61,735 nt of DNA from Variovorax brevis (GTDB lineage: Bacteria; Pseudomonadota; Gammaproteobacteria; Burkholderiales; Burkholderiaceae_C), in assembly GCF_030317105.1 (NCBI RefSeq), contig NZ_JASZYG010000027.1, forward strand, positions 1 to 61,735. Reading direction: 5' to 3'. Below, one piece after another: positions 33,849 through 42,310 of the stretch. The notes under the pieces are model-generated. The model worked only from the letters and a program-made list of their open reading frames with translations. It searched no databases and was not told the DNA's origin. Made by a program: the position numbers and the translations under genes. Within the stretch, counting starts at the first letter, position 1. Every line of letters starts with the position of its first letter.

Positions 33849-34745
33849 ATGGTCAAACGTACCGAAGTCGAATTCGAAGCCGATGGCGGCGTCAAGCTGC
33901 GCGGCTGGCTGTTCGTTCCAGACGGCCCTGCCGGGCGCCATCCGGCCATCACGATGGCGCACGGCTATGCCGGCGTGAAGGAGCACGGACTCGAGCCGTT
34001 CGCCAGGCTCTTCGCCGAGAACGGGTTCGTGGTGCTGCTGCACGACCACCGGGGCTTTGGCGCCAGCGAAGGCCAGCCGCGACAGGACGTCGATCCCTGG
34101 CGGCAGATTGCCGACTGGCGGCGCGCCATCAGCTACCTGGAGACCCTGCCGAGCGTCGATCCGAAGCGCATCGGCCTTTGGGGCACCAGCTATGCCGGCG
34201 GACACGCCATCGTGCTGGGCGCCACCGACCGGCGTCTGCGTGCGGTCGTCGCGCAGGTGCCGACGATCAGCGGTTTCGAGCAAGGGCTGCGTCGGATCGC
34301 CCCGGAAAATGTGGCGGCCATCGAAGAGGCCTTCGCCGAGGACGAACGCTCGCAGTTGCGCGGCGAGCCTCTTCGTCGCCAGACCATCGTGAGCGCGGAT
34401 CCGGCGGTTTCAGCCTCCTACCGGGCCAAGGATGCCATCGACTTCTACCTGCAGCCGCTGCCGGACGGGGTGTGGGAGAACAACGTCACGGTGCGTTCCA
34501 CGCGCGCGGCTCGCATGTACGAGCCGGGGCAGTGGATTGCGCGCGTGTCGCCAACGCCCTTGCTGATGGTGGTTGCCACGCACGACACGATCACGTTGAC
34601 GGATCTCGAACTGGCGGCCTACGAGCGTGCGCTTCAACCCAAGCGGCTCGTCACGATCGAAGGCAGCCACTTCGCCCCCTACGTGTCGCAGTTCGCACAG
34701 TCCAGCGGCGCTGCGCTGGACTGGTTCAAGTCGCACCTCGGCTGA
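33849..34745 (+). CDS. Alpha/beta hydrolase (dienelactone hydrolase-like)
   Basis: Protein of 298 aa, start at ATG for MVKRTEVEFEADGGVKLRGW. It has AHGYAGVKE in the oxyanion region, HDHRGFGAS, and the elbow WGTSYAGGHA with Ser114. A late Asp (THDTIT) and His (EGSHFAPYV) complete a Ser-Asp-His triad. This resembles the YcjY/FrsA-like and X-Pro-peptidase-like group of hydrolases on small esters or lactones. It is 26 nt after the fusion gene and in the same run. Confidence 0.87.
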   Translation: MVKRTEVEFEADGGVKLRGWLFVPDGPAGRHPAITMAHGYAGVKEHGLEPFARLFAENGFVVLLHDHRGFGASEGQPRQDVDPWRQIADWRRAISYLETLPSVDPKRIGLWGTSYAGGHAIVLGATDRRLRAVVAQVPTISGFEQGLRRIAPENVAAIEEAFAEDERSQLRGEPLRRQTIVSADPAVSASYRAKDAIDFYLQPLPDGVWENNVTVRSTRAARMYEPGQWIARVSPTPLLMVVATHDTITLTDLELAAYERALQPKRLVTIEGSHFAPYVSQFAQSSGAALDWFKSHLG

Positions 34746-34779
34746 TCTTCTTCTTCAATCCATGCGCACTGGAATCCAC

Positions 34780-35568
34780 ATGACCCATCTCACCTACTCG
34801 ATCGAAGGACAGCTCGCCACGATCGTCATCGACCGCCCGCCGCAGAACCGCATCGACGACCAGATGGTCGACGAACTGGCGGCTGCCATCGACGCCATCG
34901 AACACAGCGGCGCTCGCGCCGTTCTGGTACGCAGCGAAGGCGAGAACTTCAGCTTTGGCGGCGACATCATGTCGTGGCCGGAGGCGAGCACGCATCAACT
35001 GCGCGCGCGATTCGAGCACTACATGTCGGTCTTCAATCGCTTCGAGCGCATGCCGATGCCCGTCATTGCCGCGGTCCAGGGCCTGTGCTTCGGCGGTGGC
35101 CTGGAATTGGCGCTGAGGGCCGACGTCATCTTCGCAGGCGCCACCGCAAGCTTCGGTCATCCGGAGCAGTCGCTGGGCATCGTGACCGTTCTGGGCGGCA
35201 TCTACCGGGTGGCTGAGCGCGCCGGACGCTCGCGCGCCTCCGAATGGGCGATGACGTCCGAGCGGGTGCCAGCGGCCACGATGGAACGCTTCGGCGTGGT
35301 CAATCGCGTGGTGGACGATGCCAGCCTGCTCGCCGAGGCGAGGGAATTCGCGGAGAAGGTCGTCCGCGGTCCCACGCGAGCGTACGCAGCGCACAAGGCC
35401 TTGTTGCGCGCCTGGGCGGTCGGCGGTGTTTCCGCCGCCGACGAGGCGATGTTCGACATTGCGATGCCGCTGTTCGAGACTGAAGATGTCCGGGCCGGAC
35501 TGAAGTCCGCGGTCGATGCCCTCAAGGCCGGCAAACCGCGACCCCTGCTGGATTTCAAGGGACGTTGA
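34780..35568 (+). CDS. Enoyl-CoA hydratase/isomerase family protein
   Basis: Crotonase of 262 aa starting at MTHLTYSIEG, where CTGGA gives a weak ribosome site; an in-frame ATG at 34762 is an alternative. Both glutamates of hydratases are present: Glu109 in GGGLE and Glu129 in FGHPEQ. SFGGDI replaces SAGGDL. It closes the MaoC operon, giving that run one (R)-type and one (S)-type enoyl-CoA enzyme. Confidence 0.88.
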   Translation: MTHLTYSIEGQLATIVIDRPPQNRIDDQMVDELAAAIDAIEHSGARAVLVRSEGENFSFGGDIMSWPEASTHQLRARFEHYMSVFNRFERMPMPVIAAVQGLCFGGGLELALRADVIFAGATASFGHPEQSLGIVTVLGGIYRVAERAGRSRASEWAMTSERVPAATMERFGVVNRVVDDASLLAEAREFAEKVVRGPTRAYAAHKALLRAWAVGGVSAADEAMFDIAMPLFETEDVRAGLKSAVDALKAGKPRPLLDFKGR

Positions 35569-35673
35569 CCAGCCACCGCGGCAGCTTGCGCCGCTGAATG
35601 TCGGCCGCGATTGGCAACGTCGCGGCGCACCTGCTTCAGGCACGGATGACGAAACGGTCGCCGAGACCGACAG

Positions 35674-36402
35674 CTACGCCATTCCGTCTGCCAGTCGAAG
35701 CGACCGGCGCAATCTTTCCATGCCGGCGTCCTGGATCGACATCGATTGCAGCGTATCCAGGGTGGATTCGAAATAGGCCCGGGTGCTGCCGATTTCGCCA
35801 TGTCCCGTGCGAACAAGATGCGCGATCTGCTCGATGGGAAGTCCACCGATGTAGCGGGCGTGACGGCGGTTCGCGACGAACGCCAATGCGCGAAGCCTTC
35901 GACCATCGGCAAGCACCGTGACCCACCGCGCGTCATACGCGCCGGCGAGCATTTCGCGTCTCCACAGGAGATGCAATTCTTCATCCACCTTTGCCGCGGC
36001 AATTCGAAAGACACGTCCGACGCAGGCCCCGCCCCGATCCAGCGCGAGCATGACGCCGGGTGCGTTGGGCGATCCTCTCGCCAAGAGCAGCCGCAAGCAG
36101 AACCTTCGATGCCAGCCTTGAAGGCGCGCAGTCATGACCTGCGTGTACTCGAGTGCGGGATTCCACATGAGGGATCCGTAGCCAAAAACGTGGACATCCT
36201 GCGCGCCATCGTGCGAGCGCAGCATGTACGCAAGGGACGCGTCCAGTTCTTCGTCGCTTCGAATCGAGACACCGGCGGGTGGATTGGCTCTCCACGCATC
36301 CAGGAGCGTGCCCTCCCGCAAGCGCCTTCGAGTCGATTCGTTTTCGTCCTCGACTGCTTTCGCATGGAGGTCTGCCTGGACGTTGTGCTGATGCTGGGAC
36401 AT
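35674..36402 (-). CDS. ChaC-like gamma-glutamylcyclotransferase
   Basis: Protein of 242 aa when started at MSQHQHNVQA; the upstream 64 codons look non-coding. The substrate-binding loop is VFGYGSLMWNPALE (GYGSL at residues 74-78), followed by LQGWHRRFCL, GVMLALDRGG and LWRREMLAGAYDARWV with the probable catalytic Glu. ChaC enzymes cleave the gamma-glutamyl bond of glutathione, releasing 5-oxoproline and Cys-Gly. It is convergent with the crotonase at 34780. The N-terminal 60 residues (charged, no known motif) are an extra part compared with typical ChaC. Confidence 0.85.
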   Translation of the reverse strand: MSQHQHNVQADLHAKAVEDENESTRRRLREGTLLDAWRANPPAGVSIRSDEELDASLAYMLRSHDGAQDVHVFGYGSLMWNPALEYTQVMTARLQGWHRRFCLRLLLARGSPNAPGVMLALDRGGACVGRVFRIAAAKVDEELHLLWRREMLAGAYDARWVTVLADGRRLRALAFVANRRHARYIGGLPIEQIAHLVRTGHGEIGSTRAYFESTLDTLQSMSIQDAGMERLRRSLRLADGMA

Positions 36403-36640
36403 GCGTGGTACATGAATGGTCTTGAGGAAGCACTCTAGACCGCGGCGGGGCCGGCATCCAGCGTCGCCCTGAAACGGATCTTTGTCTGAACTGGAATGAC
36501 GAAGGCGCTTTGGGGCTCTGTGGCTCGCAGCGCGTCGATCATTGTTGATTCTGGAATTTGCTTCTGCAGCGGGACCAATTGTTCTCGCGCACATCGCTCC
36601 CTAAGCTTCGCTGAACCTTGTTGCCCATCAAAGCGTTCAG

Positions 36641-37711
36641 ATGCCCACACTCTTCGACCCCGTCCAACTCGGCAGCCTTCATATGCCGAACCGCATCGTC
36701 ATGGCGCCGCTCACGCGGTTGCGCGCCGGAGCGCCAGCGCACGTGCCCAATCGCCTCATGGCCGAGTACTACGCCCAGCGCGCGGACGCGGGACTGATCA
36801 TCAGCGAAGGCGTACCGGTGTCGCCCCAGGCCGTCGGGTACCTGAACGTTCCTGGAGTCTGGACCGCGGAGCAACTGGCCGGCTGGCGACTCGTGACCCA
36901 TGCCGTGCATGCGGCCGGGGGACGCATCTTCATGCAGATCTGGCACGTCGGACGGATTTCGGACCCGGCGCATTTGCGTGGGGATTTGCCAGTGGCACCG
37001 AGCCCGTTACAGGCGCCGGGGCATGTGTCGCTGTTGCGGCCCCAGCGTCCCTTCGTCGTTCCGCGAAGCCTGGGGCTGGAGGAGATCCCGGGTGTCATCG
37101 AGGCGTTCCGATCGGCTGCGCAAAACGCGAAGGCGGCGGGCTTCGACGGCGTCACCATTCACGGGGCCAACGGCTACCTGCTCGACCAGTTCCTGCAGGA
37201 CGGCACGAACCAACGCACTGACGCCTACGGCGGCAGCGTGGAGCGCCGCGCAAGGCTCATGCTCGAGGTGACCGACGCTGTCGTGAGCGTGTGGGGCGCG
37301 GACAGGGTTGGCATGCACCTGGCGACGCGTTCTCCGAGCCATGGGGTGTCCGACAGTCATCCGGAGATCACGTTCCCCTACGTGGCGGCCGAACTCGGCA
37401 AGCGCAAGCTGGCCTTCCTCTTTGTCCGGGAGACCCGTGGGCCCGGTGCGCTGCTGGGCAAACTCAAGAGCGCATTCGGAGGCGCCGTGATCGCGAACGA
37501 CGGCTTTGACCTCGCAGCAGCCACCGAGGCCGTGACCCACGGTGGGATCGAAGCTGTCGCGTTTGGCAGGGACTACATCTCCAATCCCGACCTGGTTCAG
37601 CGGCTGAGGATTGGCGCGCCGTTGAATCCGCTGGTGGCGGAGACGATCTACGACCCGCTGTCGACCTTGGGTGCGCAGGGGTACACGGACTATCCGGTGC
37701 TGGCCTCCTGA
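36641..37711 (+). CDS. NADH:flavin oxidoreductase, old yellow enzyme family (alkene reductase)
   Basis: TIM-barrel FMN enzyme of 356 aa. It starts MPTLFDPVQLGSLHMPNRIV, with APLTRLRA, QIWHVGR, and the substrate-anchoring His174/Asn177 pair in TIHGANGYLLDQFLQ. NDGFDL and AFGRDYISNPDL close the FMN-phosphate site. It belongs to the NemA/XenB-type ene-reductases, which reduce activated double bonds with NADPH. The gene is separate from the Pim-like operon that follows; the 195-nt gap carries operator-like repeats. Confidence 0.93.
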   Translation: MPTLFDPVQLGSLHMPNRIVMAPLTRLRAGAPAHVPNRLMAEYYAQRADAGLIISEGVPVSPQAVGYLNVPGVWTAEQLAGWRLVTHAVHAAGGRIFMQIWHVGRISDPAHLRGDLPVAPSPLQAPGHVSLLRPQRPFVVPRSLGLEEIPGVIEAFRSAAQNAKAAGFDGVTIHGANGYLLDQFLQDGTNQRTDAYGGSVERRARLMLEVTDAVVSVWGADRVGMHLATRSPSHGVSDSHPEITFPYVAAELGKRKLAFLFVRETRGPGALLGKLKSAFGGAVIANDGFDLAAATEAVTHGGIEAVAFGRDYISNPDLVQRLRIGAPLNPLVAETIYDPLSTLGAQGYTDYPVLAS

Positions 37712-37740
37712 GGCGAAGGCGTTCTGGTCCTTGGCGTCCG

Positions 37741-37800
37741 CTGTCAAGCAGGGATTGACAGTGTGTCAATCTGCGTGGCAATTGTAGATTTTGAATTGCC
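37741..37800. promoter_or_regulatory. Clustered dyads in promoter region of the Pim-like operon
   Basis: GATTGACA-GTG-TGTCAATC (37753-37771) is a perfect 8-bp dyad. TGTCAA occurs once more at 37742-37747, inverted relative to the central TTGACA (37755-37760). A second dyad, GGCAATT (37777-37783) and AATTGCC (37794-37800), follows. The stretch is clearly more AT-rich than its surroundings. TTGACA also equals a consensus -35 hexamer, so the dyad may overlap a promoter. The target would be the operon starting at 37907. Confidence 0.6.
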
Positions 37801-37890
37801 ATATCAGAATTGAAGCAACACCCGCTCGCAGCCAACACGATGTGCATCACCGGCGGCATGGGCGCGGCGGGACTGTTCGACATCCTCTGA
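37801..37890 (+). pseudogene. C-terminal remnant of a thiolase (pimB-like ghost)
   Basis: Reading in frame from 37801, the last 20 codons give ANTMCITGGMGAAGLFDIL and a TGA stop. This is the C-terminal signature of acetyl-CoA acetyltransferases, containing the catalytic Cys of the C-x-GG motif. Upstream the frame meets a stop at 37792-37794, and no other thiolase sequence is present. The remnant ends 16 nt before an acyl-CoA dehydrogenase gene. In pim operons the thiolase pimB directly precedes pimC, so this is probably what is left of a deleted pimB. Confidence 0.6.
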
Positions 37891-37906
37891 AGAAAGCGCA
37901 ACCACC

Positions 37907-39103
37907 ATGGATCTGAAGTTCACCGCCGAAGAAGAGGCGTTTCGCAGCGAGGTGCTGCAGTTCCTGCGCGAGAAGCTGCCCGAGCGTCTGTCGCACAAGG
38001 TGAAGAACGGGCTGCGCCTGACGCGCGAAGACACGGTGCAATGGCACGCCATCCTGCACGAGCGCGGCTGGCTGGCCAATCACTGGCCGCGGCAGTACGG
38101 CGGACCGGGCTGGAGCGCGGTGCAGAAGTTCATCTTCGAGAACGAATGCGCGCTGGCCGGTGCGCCGCGCATCCTGCCCTTCGGCGTCAGCATGCTGGGG
38201 CCGGTGCTCATCAAGTACGGCAGCGAGGCGCAGAAGCAATACTGGCTGCCCCGCATCCTGAACAGTGAGGACTGGTGGTGCCAGGGCTACTCGGAGCCCG
38301 GCTCGGGCTCGGACCTGGCCTCCGTCAAGACCACGGCGGTGCTGGACGGCGACCACTACGTCGTCAATGGCCAGAAGACCTGGACCACGCTGGGCCAGCA
38401 TGCCAACATGATCTTCTGCCTGGTGCGCACCAACAAGGAGGCCAAGTCCCAGTCGGGCATCAGTTTCCTGCTGGTGGACATGAAGTCGCCCGGCGTGGAA
38501 GTGCGGCCGATCATCACGCTCGATGGCGAGCACGAGGTCAACGAGGTGTTCTTCAACGACGTGCGGGTGCCGGCTGCGAACCTGGTGGGCGAGCAGGACA
38601 AGGGCTGGACCTGTGCCAAGTACCTGCTGACCTACGAGCGCACCAACATCGCGGGCGTTGGCTTCTCCGTCGCGGCGCTGGAAAAGCTCAAGCGCATCGC
38701 GAAGAAGGCTCGGCGCAACGGGCAGCCGCTCGCGCAAGACCCGCTCTTTGCCGCCCGCCTGGCCAAGGTGGAAATCGACCTTGAAAACATGAAGACCACC
38801 AACCTGCGCGTGATTGCCGCCGTCGCCGGTGGCGGCGTGCCGGGCGCGGAAAGCTCCATGCTCAAGATCCGCGGCACCGAGATCCGCCAGGAGATCTCCT
38901 CGCTGGCTCGCCGTGCCATGGGACCGTATGCGCAGCCCTTCATCGAGGCCGCGCTGCACGAAGGCTGGGGCGAGGCGCCCGTCGGACCGGCCGAGGCAGC
39001 GCCGCTGGCCGCGCAGTACTTCAACAACCGCAAGCTGTCGATCTTCGGCGGCTCCAATGAAATCCAGAAGAACATCATCTCCAAGATGATCCTGGGCCTT
39101 TGA
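37907..39103 (+). CDS. Acyl-CoA dehydrogenase, large subunit type (PimC-like)
   Basis: Acyl-CoA dehydrogenase of 398 aa with WCQGYSEPGSGSDLASVKT as the FAD/substrate signature and LAKVEIDLENMKTTNLRV in the C-terminal domain. The C-terminal motif reads IFGGSNEIQKNI, so Gly381 stands where medium-chain enzymes keep the catalytic Glu. This form is typical of one partner of heteromeric dehydrogenases such as PimC/PimD. The smaller partner is encoded 13 nt downstream. Likely role: alpha,beta-dehydrogenation of a dicarboxylic or branched acyl-CoA; this is inferred from the pairing. Confidence 0.9.
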   Translation: MDLKFTAEEEAFRSEVLQFLREKLPERLSHKVKNGLRLTREDTVQWHAILHERGWLANHWPRQYGGPGWSAVQKFIFENECALAGAPRILPFGVSMLGPVLIKYGSEAQKQYWLPRILNSEDWWCQGYSEPGSGSDLASVKTTAVLDGDHYVVNGQKTWTTLGQHANMIFCLVRTNKEAKSQSGISFLLVDMKSPGVEVRPIITLDGEHEVNEVFFNDVRVPAANLVGEQDKGWTCAKYLLTYERTNIAGVGFSVAALEKLKRIAKKARRNGQPLAQDPLFAARLAKVEIDLENMKTTNLRVIAAVAGGGVPGAESSMLKIRGTEIRQEISSLARRAMGPYAQPFIEAALHEGWGEAPVGPAEAAPLAAQYFNNRKLSIFGGSNEIQKNIISKMILGL

Positions 39104-39116
39104 AGGGCGCAACATC

Positions 39117-40259
39117 ATGAACTTCGAACACACGGAAGACCGCCGCATGCTGGCGGACTCGCTGGACCGCTTCATCGCCGAGCAGTACGACTTCGGCACG
39201 CGTGACCGCATCGCCCGCAGCGACGAGGGCTTCAGCCGCAAGCACTGGTCGCAACTGGCAGAGATCGGCGCCCTGGGCGCCCTGTTCCCCGAGGAAGTGG
39301 GCGGCTTTGGCGGCGCAGGCTTCGACGTGGCTGTCGTCTTCGAGAGCCTGGGCAAGGGCCTGGTCGTGGAGCCCTTCCTCGGCGCGCTGATCGTGGGCCG
39401 CGCCATCGCGCAGGCTGGCAGCGACGCGCAGAAGGAACACATCGCCTCACTGATCGACGGCAGCACCGTCGCCGCCCTGGCGCACGACGAGCCGGGCGCG
39501 CACTACGACACCACGCTGGTCGCGACGCGCGCCGAGCGCTCGGGCGACGGCTGGACGCTCAGCGGTGCCAAGGCGGTCGTGCAGCAGGGTGAGCGAGCGG
39601 GCTTGCTGCTGGTGTCGGCGCGCACGAGCGGTGACGACAGCGATGCTGACGGCATCTCGCTCTTCCTGGTGCCAAGCGACGCGCCGGGCCTCGCGTGGCG
39701 CGGCTATCCCAAGATCGACGGCGGCCGTGCCGCGGAGCTGACCCTGAAAGGCGTGCGCGTGGGCGCCGACGCGCTGGTGGGCGCGGAAGGGGCCGGTGCC
39801 CCGGTGCTCGAGCACGCGCTCGGTTGGGGTCTGCTGGCACTTGCCGCTGAATCACTGGGCGCGATGGAAGTCGCCAAGCGCGACACGCTCGAATACCTGC
39901 GCATCCGCAAGCAGTTCGGCGTGCCCATCGGCAGCTTCCAGGCGCTGCAGCACCGCATGGCCGACCTGCTGCTGGAGGTCGAGCAGGCGCGCTCGGCCGT
40001 CATCAATGCGGCCGCTGCCATCGACGGCGGCGAACGCATCGGCCGCGAGAAGGCGCTGTCGGCGGCCAAGTACAGCATCGGCCGCATCGGCACACGCGTG
40101 GCCGAAGAGTGCATCCAGCTGCACGGCGGCATCGGCATGACCTGGGAGCTGCCGCTGTCGCACTACGCCAAGCGGCTGGTCATGATCGACCATCAACTCG
40201 GCGATGAGGACCATCACCTGGCGCGCTACATCGCGCTGGGACAGGAGACTGTGCAATGA
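39117..40259 (+). CDS. Acyl-CoA dehydrogenase, small subunit type (PimD-like)
   Basis: Protein of 380 aa of the acyl-CoA dehydrogenase superfamily, but the usual YEGTxEIQ end is missing. The C-terminus instead reads GDEDHHLARYIALGQE, as in PimD-like subunits. The middle signature is weak (ALAHDEPGAHYDTTLV), while ECIQLHGGIGMTWELPLSHY is well kept. It most likely forms a heteromer with the preceding PimC-like protein. AAGGGCGCAACATC precedes the ATG, and its end overlaps the next crotonase gene by 4 nt. Confidence 0.9.
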   Translation: MNFEHTEDRRMLADSLDRFIAEQYDFGTRDRIARSDEGFSRKHWSQLAEIGALGALFPEEVGGFGGAGFDVAVVFESLGKGLVVEPFLGALIVGRAIAQAGSDAQKEHIASLIDGSTVAALAHDEPGAHYDTTLVATRAERSGDGWTLSGAKAVVQQGERAGLLLVSARTSGDDSDADGISLFLVPSDAPGLAWRGYPKIDGGRAAELTLKGVRVGADALVGAEGAGAPVLEHALGWGLLALAAESLGAMEVAKRDTLEYLRIRKQFGVPIGSFQALQHRMADLLLEVEQARSAVINAAAAIDGGERIGREKALSAAKYSIGRIGTRVAEECIQLHGGIGMTWELPLSHYAKRLVMIDHQLGDEDHHLARYIALGQETVQ

Positions 40260-41068
40260 CCGACACCACGAACGTTCCACCCATCCTCGTGCGCCGTGAA
40301 GGCCCCGTGCTGGTGCTGGCCATCCACACACCCGGCAAGCGCAACGCGATCAGCCCTGGCCTGTATGGCGCGCTGTCCGACGCGTTGGCATCCGCCACGA
40401 ACGATGCCACCGTCGGCGCGGTCGTGCTCACGGGCGCCGATGGCTACTTCTGCTCGGGCGGCGACCTGAACCTGCTCGCCACCCGCCGCCAGCTGGCGCC
40501 CGCGCAACGGCGCGAGAAGCTCGAAGGCCTGCACGACCTGGTGCGCCTGCTGTGCGACTTTCCCAAGCCCATTGTCGCGGCGGTGGAAGGGGGCGCGGCC
40601 GGTGCCGGCCTGTCGATGGCGCTGGGCTGCGACCTGCTTGTCGCCGCGCGCGATGCGACCTTCTCTGTCGCGTACGTGAAAGTGGGCCTCACACCCGATG
40701 GCGGTGCAACGGCCTTCCTGGCGCAGTCACTGCCGCGCCAGTTGCTGACCGAGATGTGCCTCACGGGCGACCGCATCGGCGCCGAGCGCCTGCATGCCCT
40801 GGGCGTGGTCAACCGGCTCACCGAACCCGGCGGTGCTGACGCCGAGGCCATCGCATTGGCGACGCGCCTGGCAGGCGGTCCCGAGCAGGCCACGGCGCGC
40901 ATCAAGACGCTTTGCCGCGAGGCGGTATCGAACACGCTCGACGCGCAGCTCGAACGCGAGGCGCAGTTCATGGTCGAGGCGCAGGGCACGGCCGAATCCG
41001 CGGCGGGCATCGATGCTTTCCTGGCGAAGAAGACGCCCGACTTCGCGCTGCTGCGCGGCAAGCGATGA
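40256..41068 (+). CDS. Enoyl-CoA hydratase/isomerase family protein (PaaG-like)
   Basis: Crotonase of 270 aa whose ATG overlaps the preceding stop. CSGGDL is the CoA-binding segment. Ser120 replaces the first glutamate (GAGLS) and the second is lost (FSVAYVKVG), while Asp148 in GLTPDGG is kept, as in PaaG-type isomerases and ring-modifying crotonases. Its stop overlaps the next CoA-transferase gene (ATGA). Hydratase activity is therefore doubtful; isomerisation of an unsaturated acyl-CoA fits better. Confidence 0.88.
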   Translation: MTDTTNVPPILVRREGPVLVLAIHTPGKRNAISPGLYGALSDALASATNDATVGAVVLTGADGYFCSGGDLNLLATRRQLAPAQRREKLEGLHDLVRLLCDFPKPIVAAVEGGAAGAGLSMALGCDLLVAARDATFSVAYVKVGLTPDGGATAFLAQSLPRQLLTEMCLTGDRIGAERLHALGVVNRLTEPGGADAEAIALATRLAGGPEQATARIKTLCREAVSNTLDAQLEREAQFMVEAQGTAESAAGIDAFLAKKTPDFALLRGKR

Positions 41069-42276
41069 GCGCGCCCACCGAAGTGCGACTGCCGCTTGCC
41101 GGCGTTCGCGTGCTGGACCTGTCGCGTGTGTTGGCCGGTCCCTTGTGCGCGCAGGCGCTGGGCGACCTGGGCGCGGAAGTCATCAAGATCGAGCACCCCG
41201 GCCGCGGCGACGACACGCGCGACTGGGGCCTGCGCGTGGGCTCGCGCAACACCGCCTACTTCAACAGCGTCAACCGCAACAAGCAGTCGGTGGGTGTCGA
41301 TCTGCAAAAGCCCGAGGGCCAGCGCCTCGTGCGCGATCTGGCCGCCAAGAGCGACGTGGTGATCCAGAACTTCAAGTTCGGCGGCATCGCCAAGATGGGG
41401 CTGGACTACGAGTCCTTGAAGGCCATCAATCCGGGCCTCGTGTACTGCTCCGTCACCGGCTACCGCACCGACGGCCCCGAGGCCGCACGCCCGGGCTACG
41501 ACCTGGTGGTGCAAGGCGAGGCCGGCCTGATGGCGCTCAACGGCGAGGAAGGGCAGGGCCCGCTCAAGTTCGGCGTGGCGGCGGTGGACATGTTCACCGG
41601 CATGTTCGCGGCGCAGGCGATCCTGGCGGCCCTGTTCGACCGCCAGCGCACGGGGCAGGGCCGGCATGTGGAGATGGCCCTGTACGACTGCGGCCTGATG
41701 ATCACTGCCTACTACGGCATGGAGGCGCTGCTCATGGGCAGCGACCCGCCCAAGTACGGCAACGCGCATCCTTCCATCGTTCCCTATGGCGTGTTCGATG
41801 CGGCCGATGGCCCGCTGGTCATCACGGTCGGCAACAACGCGCAGTTCCAGCGCTTCTGCAGCGAGGTGCTGGAGCGTCCGGACCTGGCGGCCGATGAACG
41901 GTTCGCCACCAACCTGGTCCGCTCGCAGAACCGCCATGTGCTCTTGCCTGAACTGCGCGCCGAACTGGCCCGCCGCCCGCGTGAACAGTTGCTGGCGCGG
42001 CTCACGGCAGCCGGCATTCCCTGCGGCGAGGTCCTGGGCCTGCTGGAGGCCCTGCAGTCGCAGCGCAGTGCCGAGGCCGGCCTGCTGGCCGAACTTCCCA
42101 ACCCCGAAACGGGCCGGGTGCAGGTGCTGGCGCCTCCCTACCGAATCGACGGCCAGCGCATGCCCGTGCGTGCCGCGCCGCCCCTGCTCGCGCAGGACAC
42201 CGAGCGCGTGCTCGGCGACTTGCTGGGCATGGACGCGCAGGCCATTGCCGCGCTGCGCCAGGGCGGCGTCCTGTAG
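41065..42276 (+). CDS. CaiB/BaiF family (class III) CoA-transferase
   Basis: Protein of 403 aa, start at the ATG overlapping the crotonase stop. VRVLDLSRVLAGPLC and DLGAEVIKIEHPGRGDDTR mark the N-terminal domain. Asp175 in VAAVDMFTGMFAAQ is at the position of the catalytic aspartate. It would activate the acid that enters this operon by CoA transfer, replacing the CoA ligase (PimA) of classical pim operons. It is followed by a Bug-type binding protein that may deliver the same acid. Confidence 0.93.
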   Translation: MSAPTEVRLPLAGVRVLDLSRVLAGPLCAQALGDLGAEVIKIEHPGRGDDTRDWGLRVGSRNTAYFNSVNRNKQSVGVDLQKPEGQRLVRDLAAKSDVVIQNFKFGGIAKMGLDYESLKAINPGLVYCSVTGYRTDGPEAARPGYDLVVQGEAGLMALNGEEGQGPLKFGVAAVDMFTGMFAAQAILAALFDRQRTGQGRHVEMALYDCGLMITAYYGMEALLMGSDPPKYGNAHPSIVPYGVFDAADGPLVITVGNNAQFQRFCSEVLERPDLAADERFATNLVRSQNRHVLLPELRAELARRPREQLLARLTAAGIPCGEVLGLLEALQSQRSAEAGLLAELPNPETGRVQVLAPPYRIDGQRMPVRAAPPLLAQDTERVLGDLLGMDAQAIAALRQGGVL

Positions 42277-42310
42277 CTTTGTTTGAATTTTTGAACCTGG
42301 AGACTTCTTG

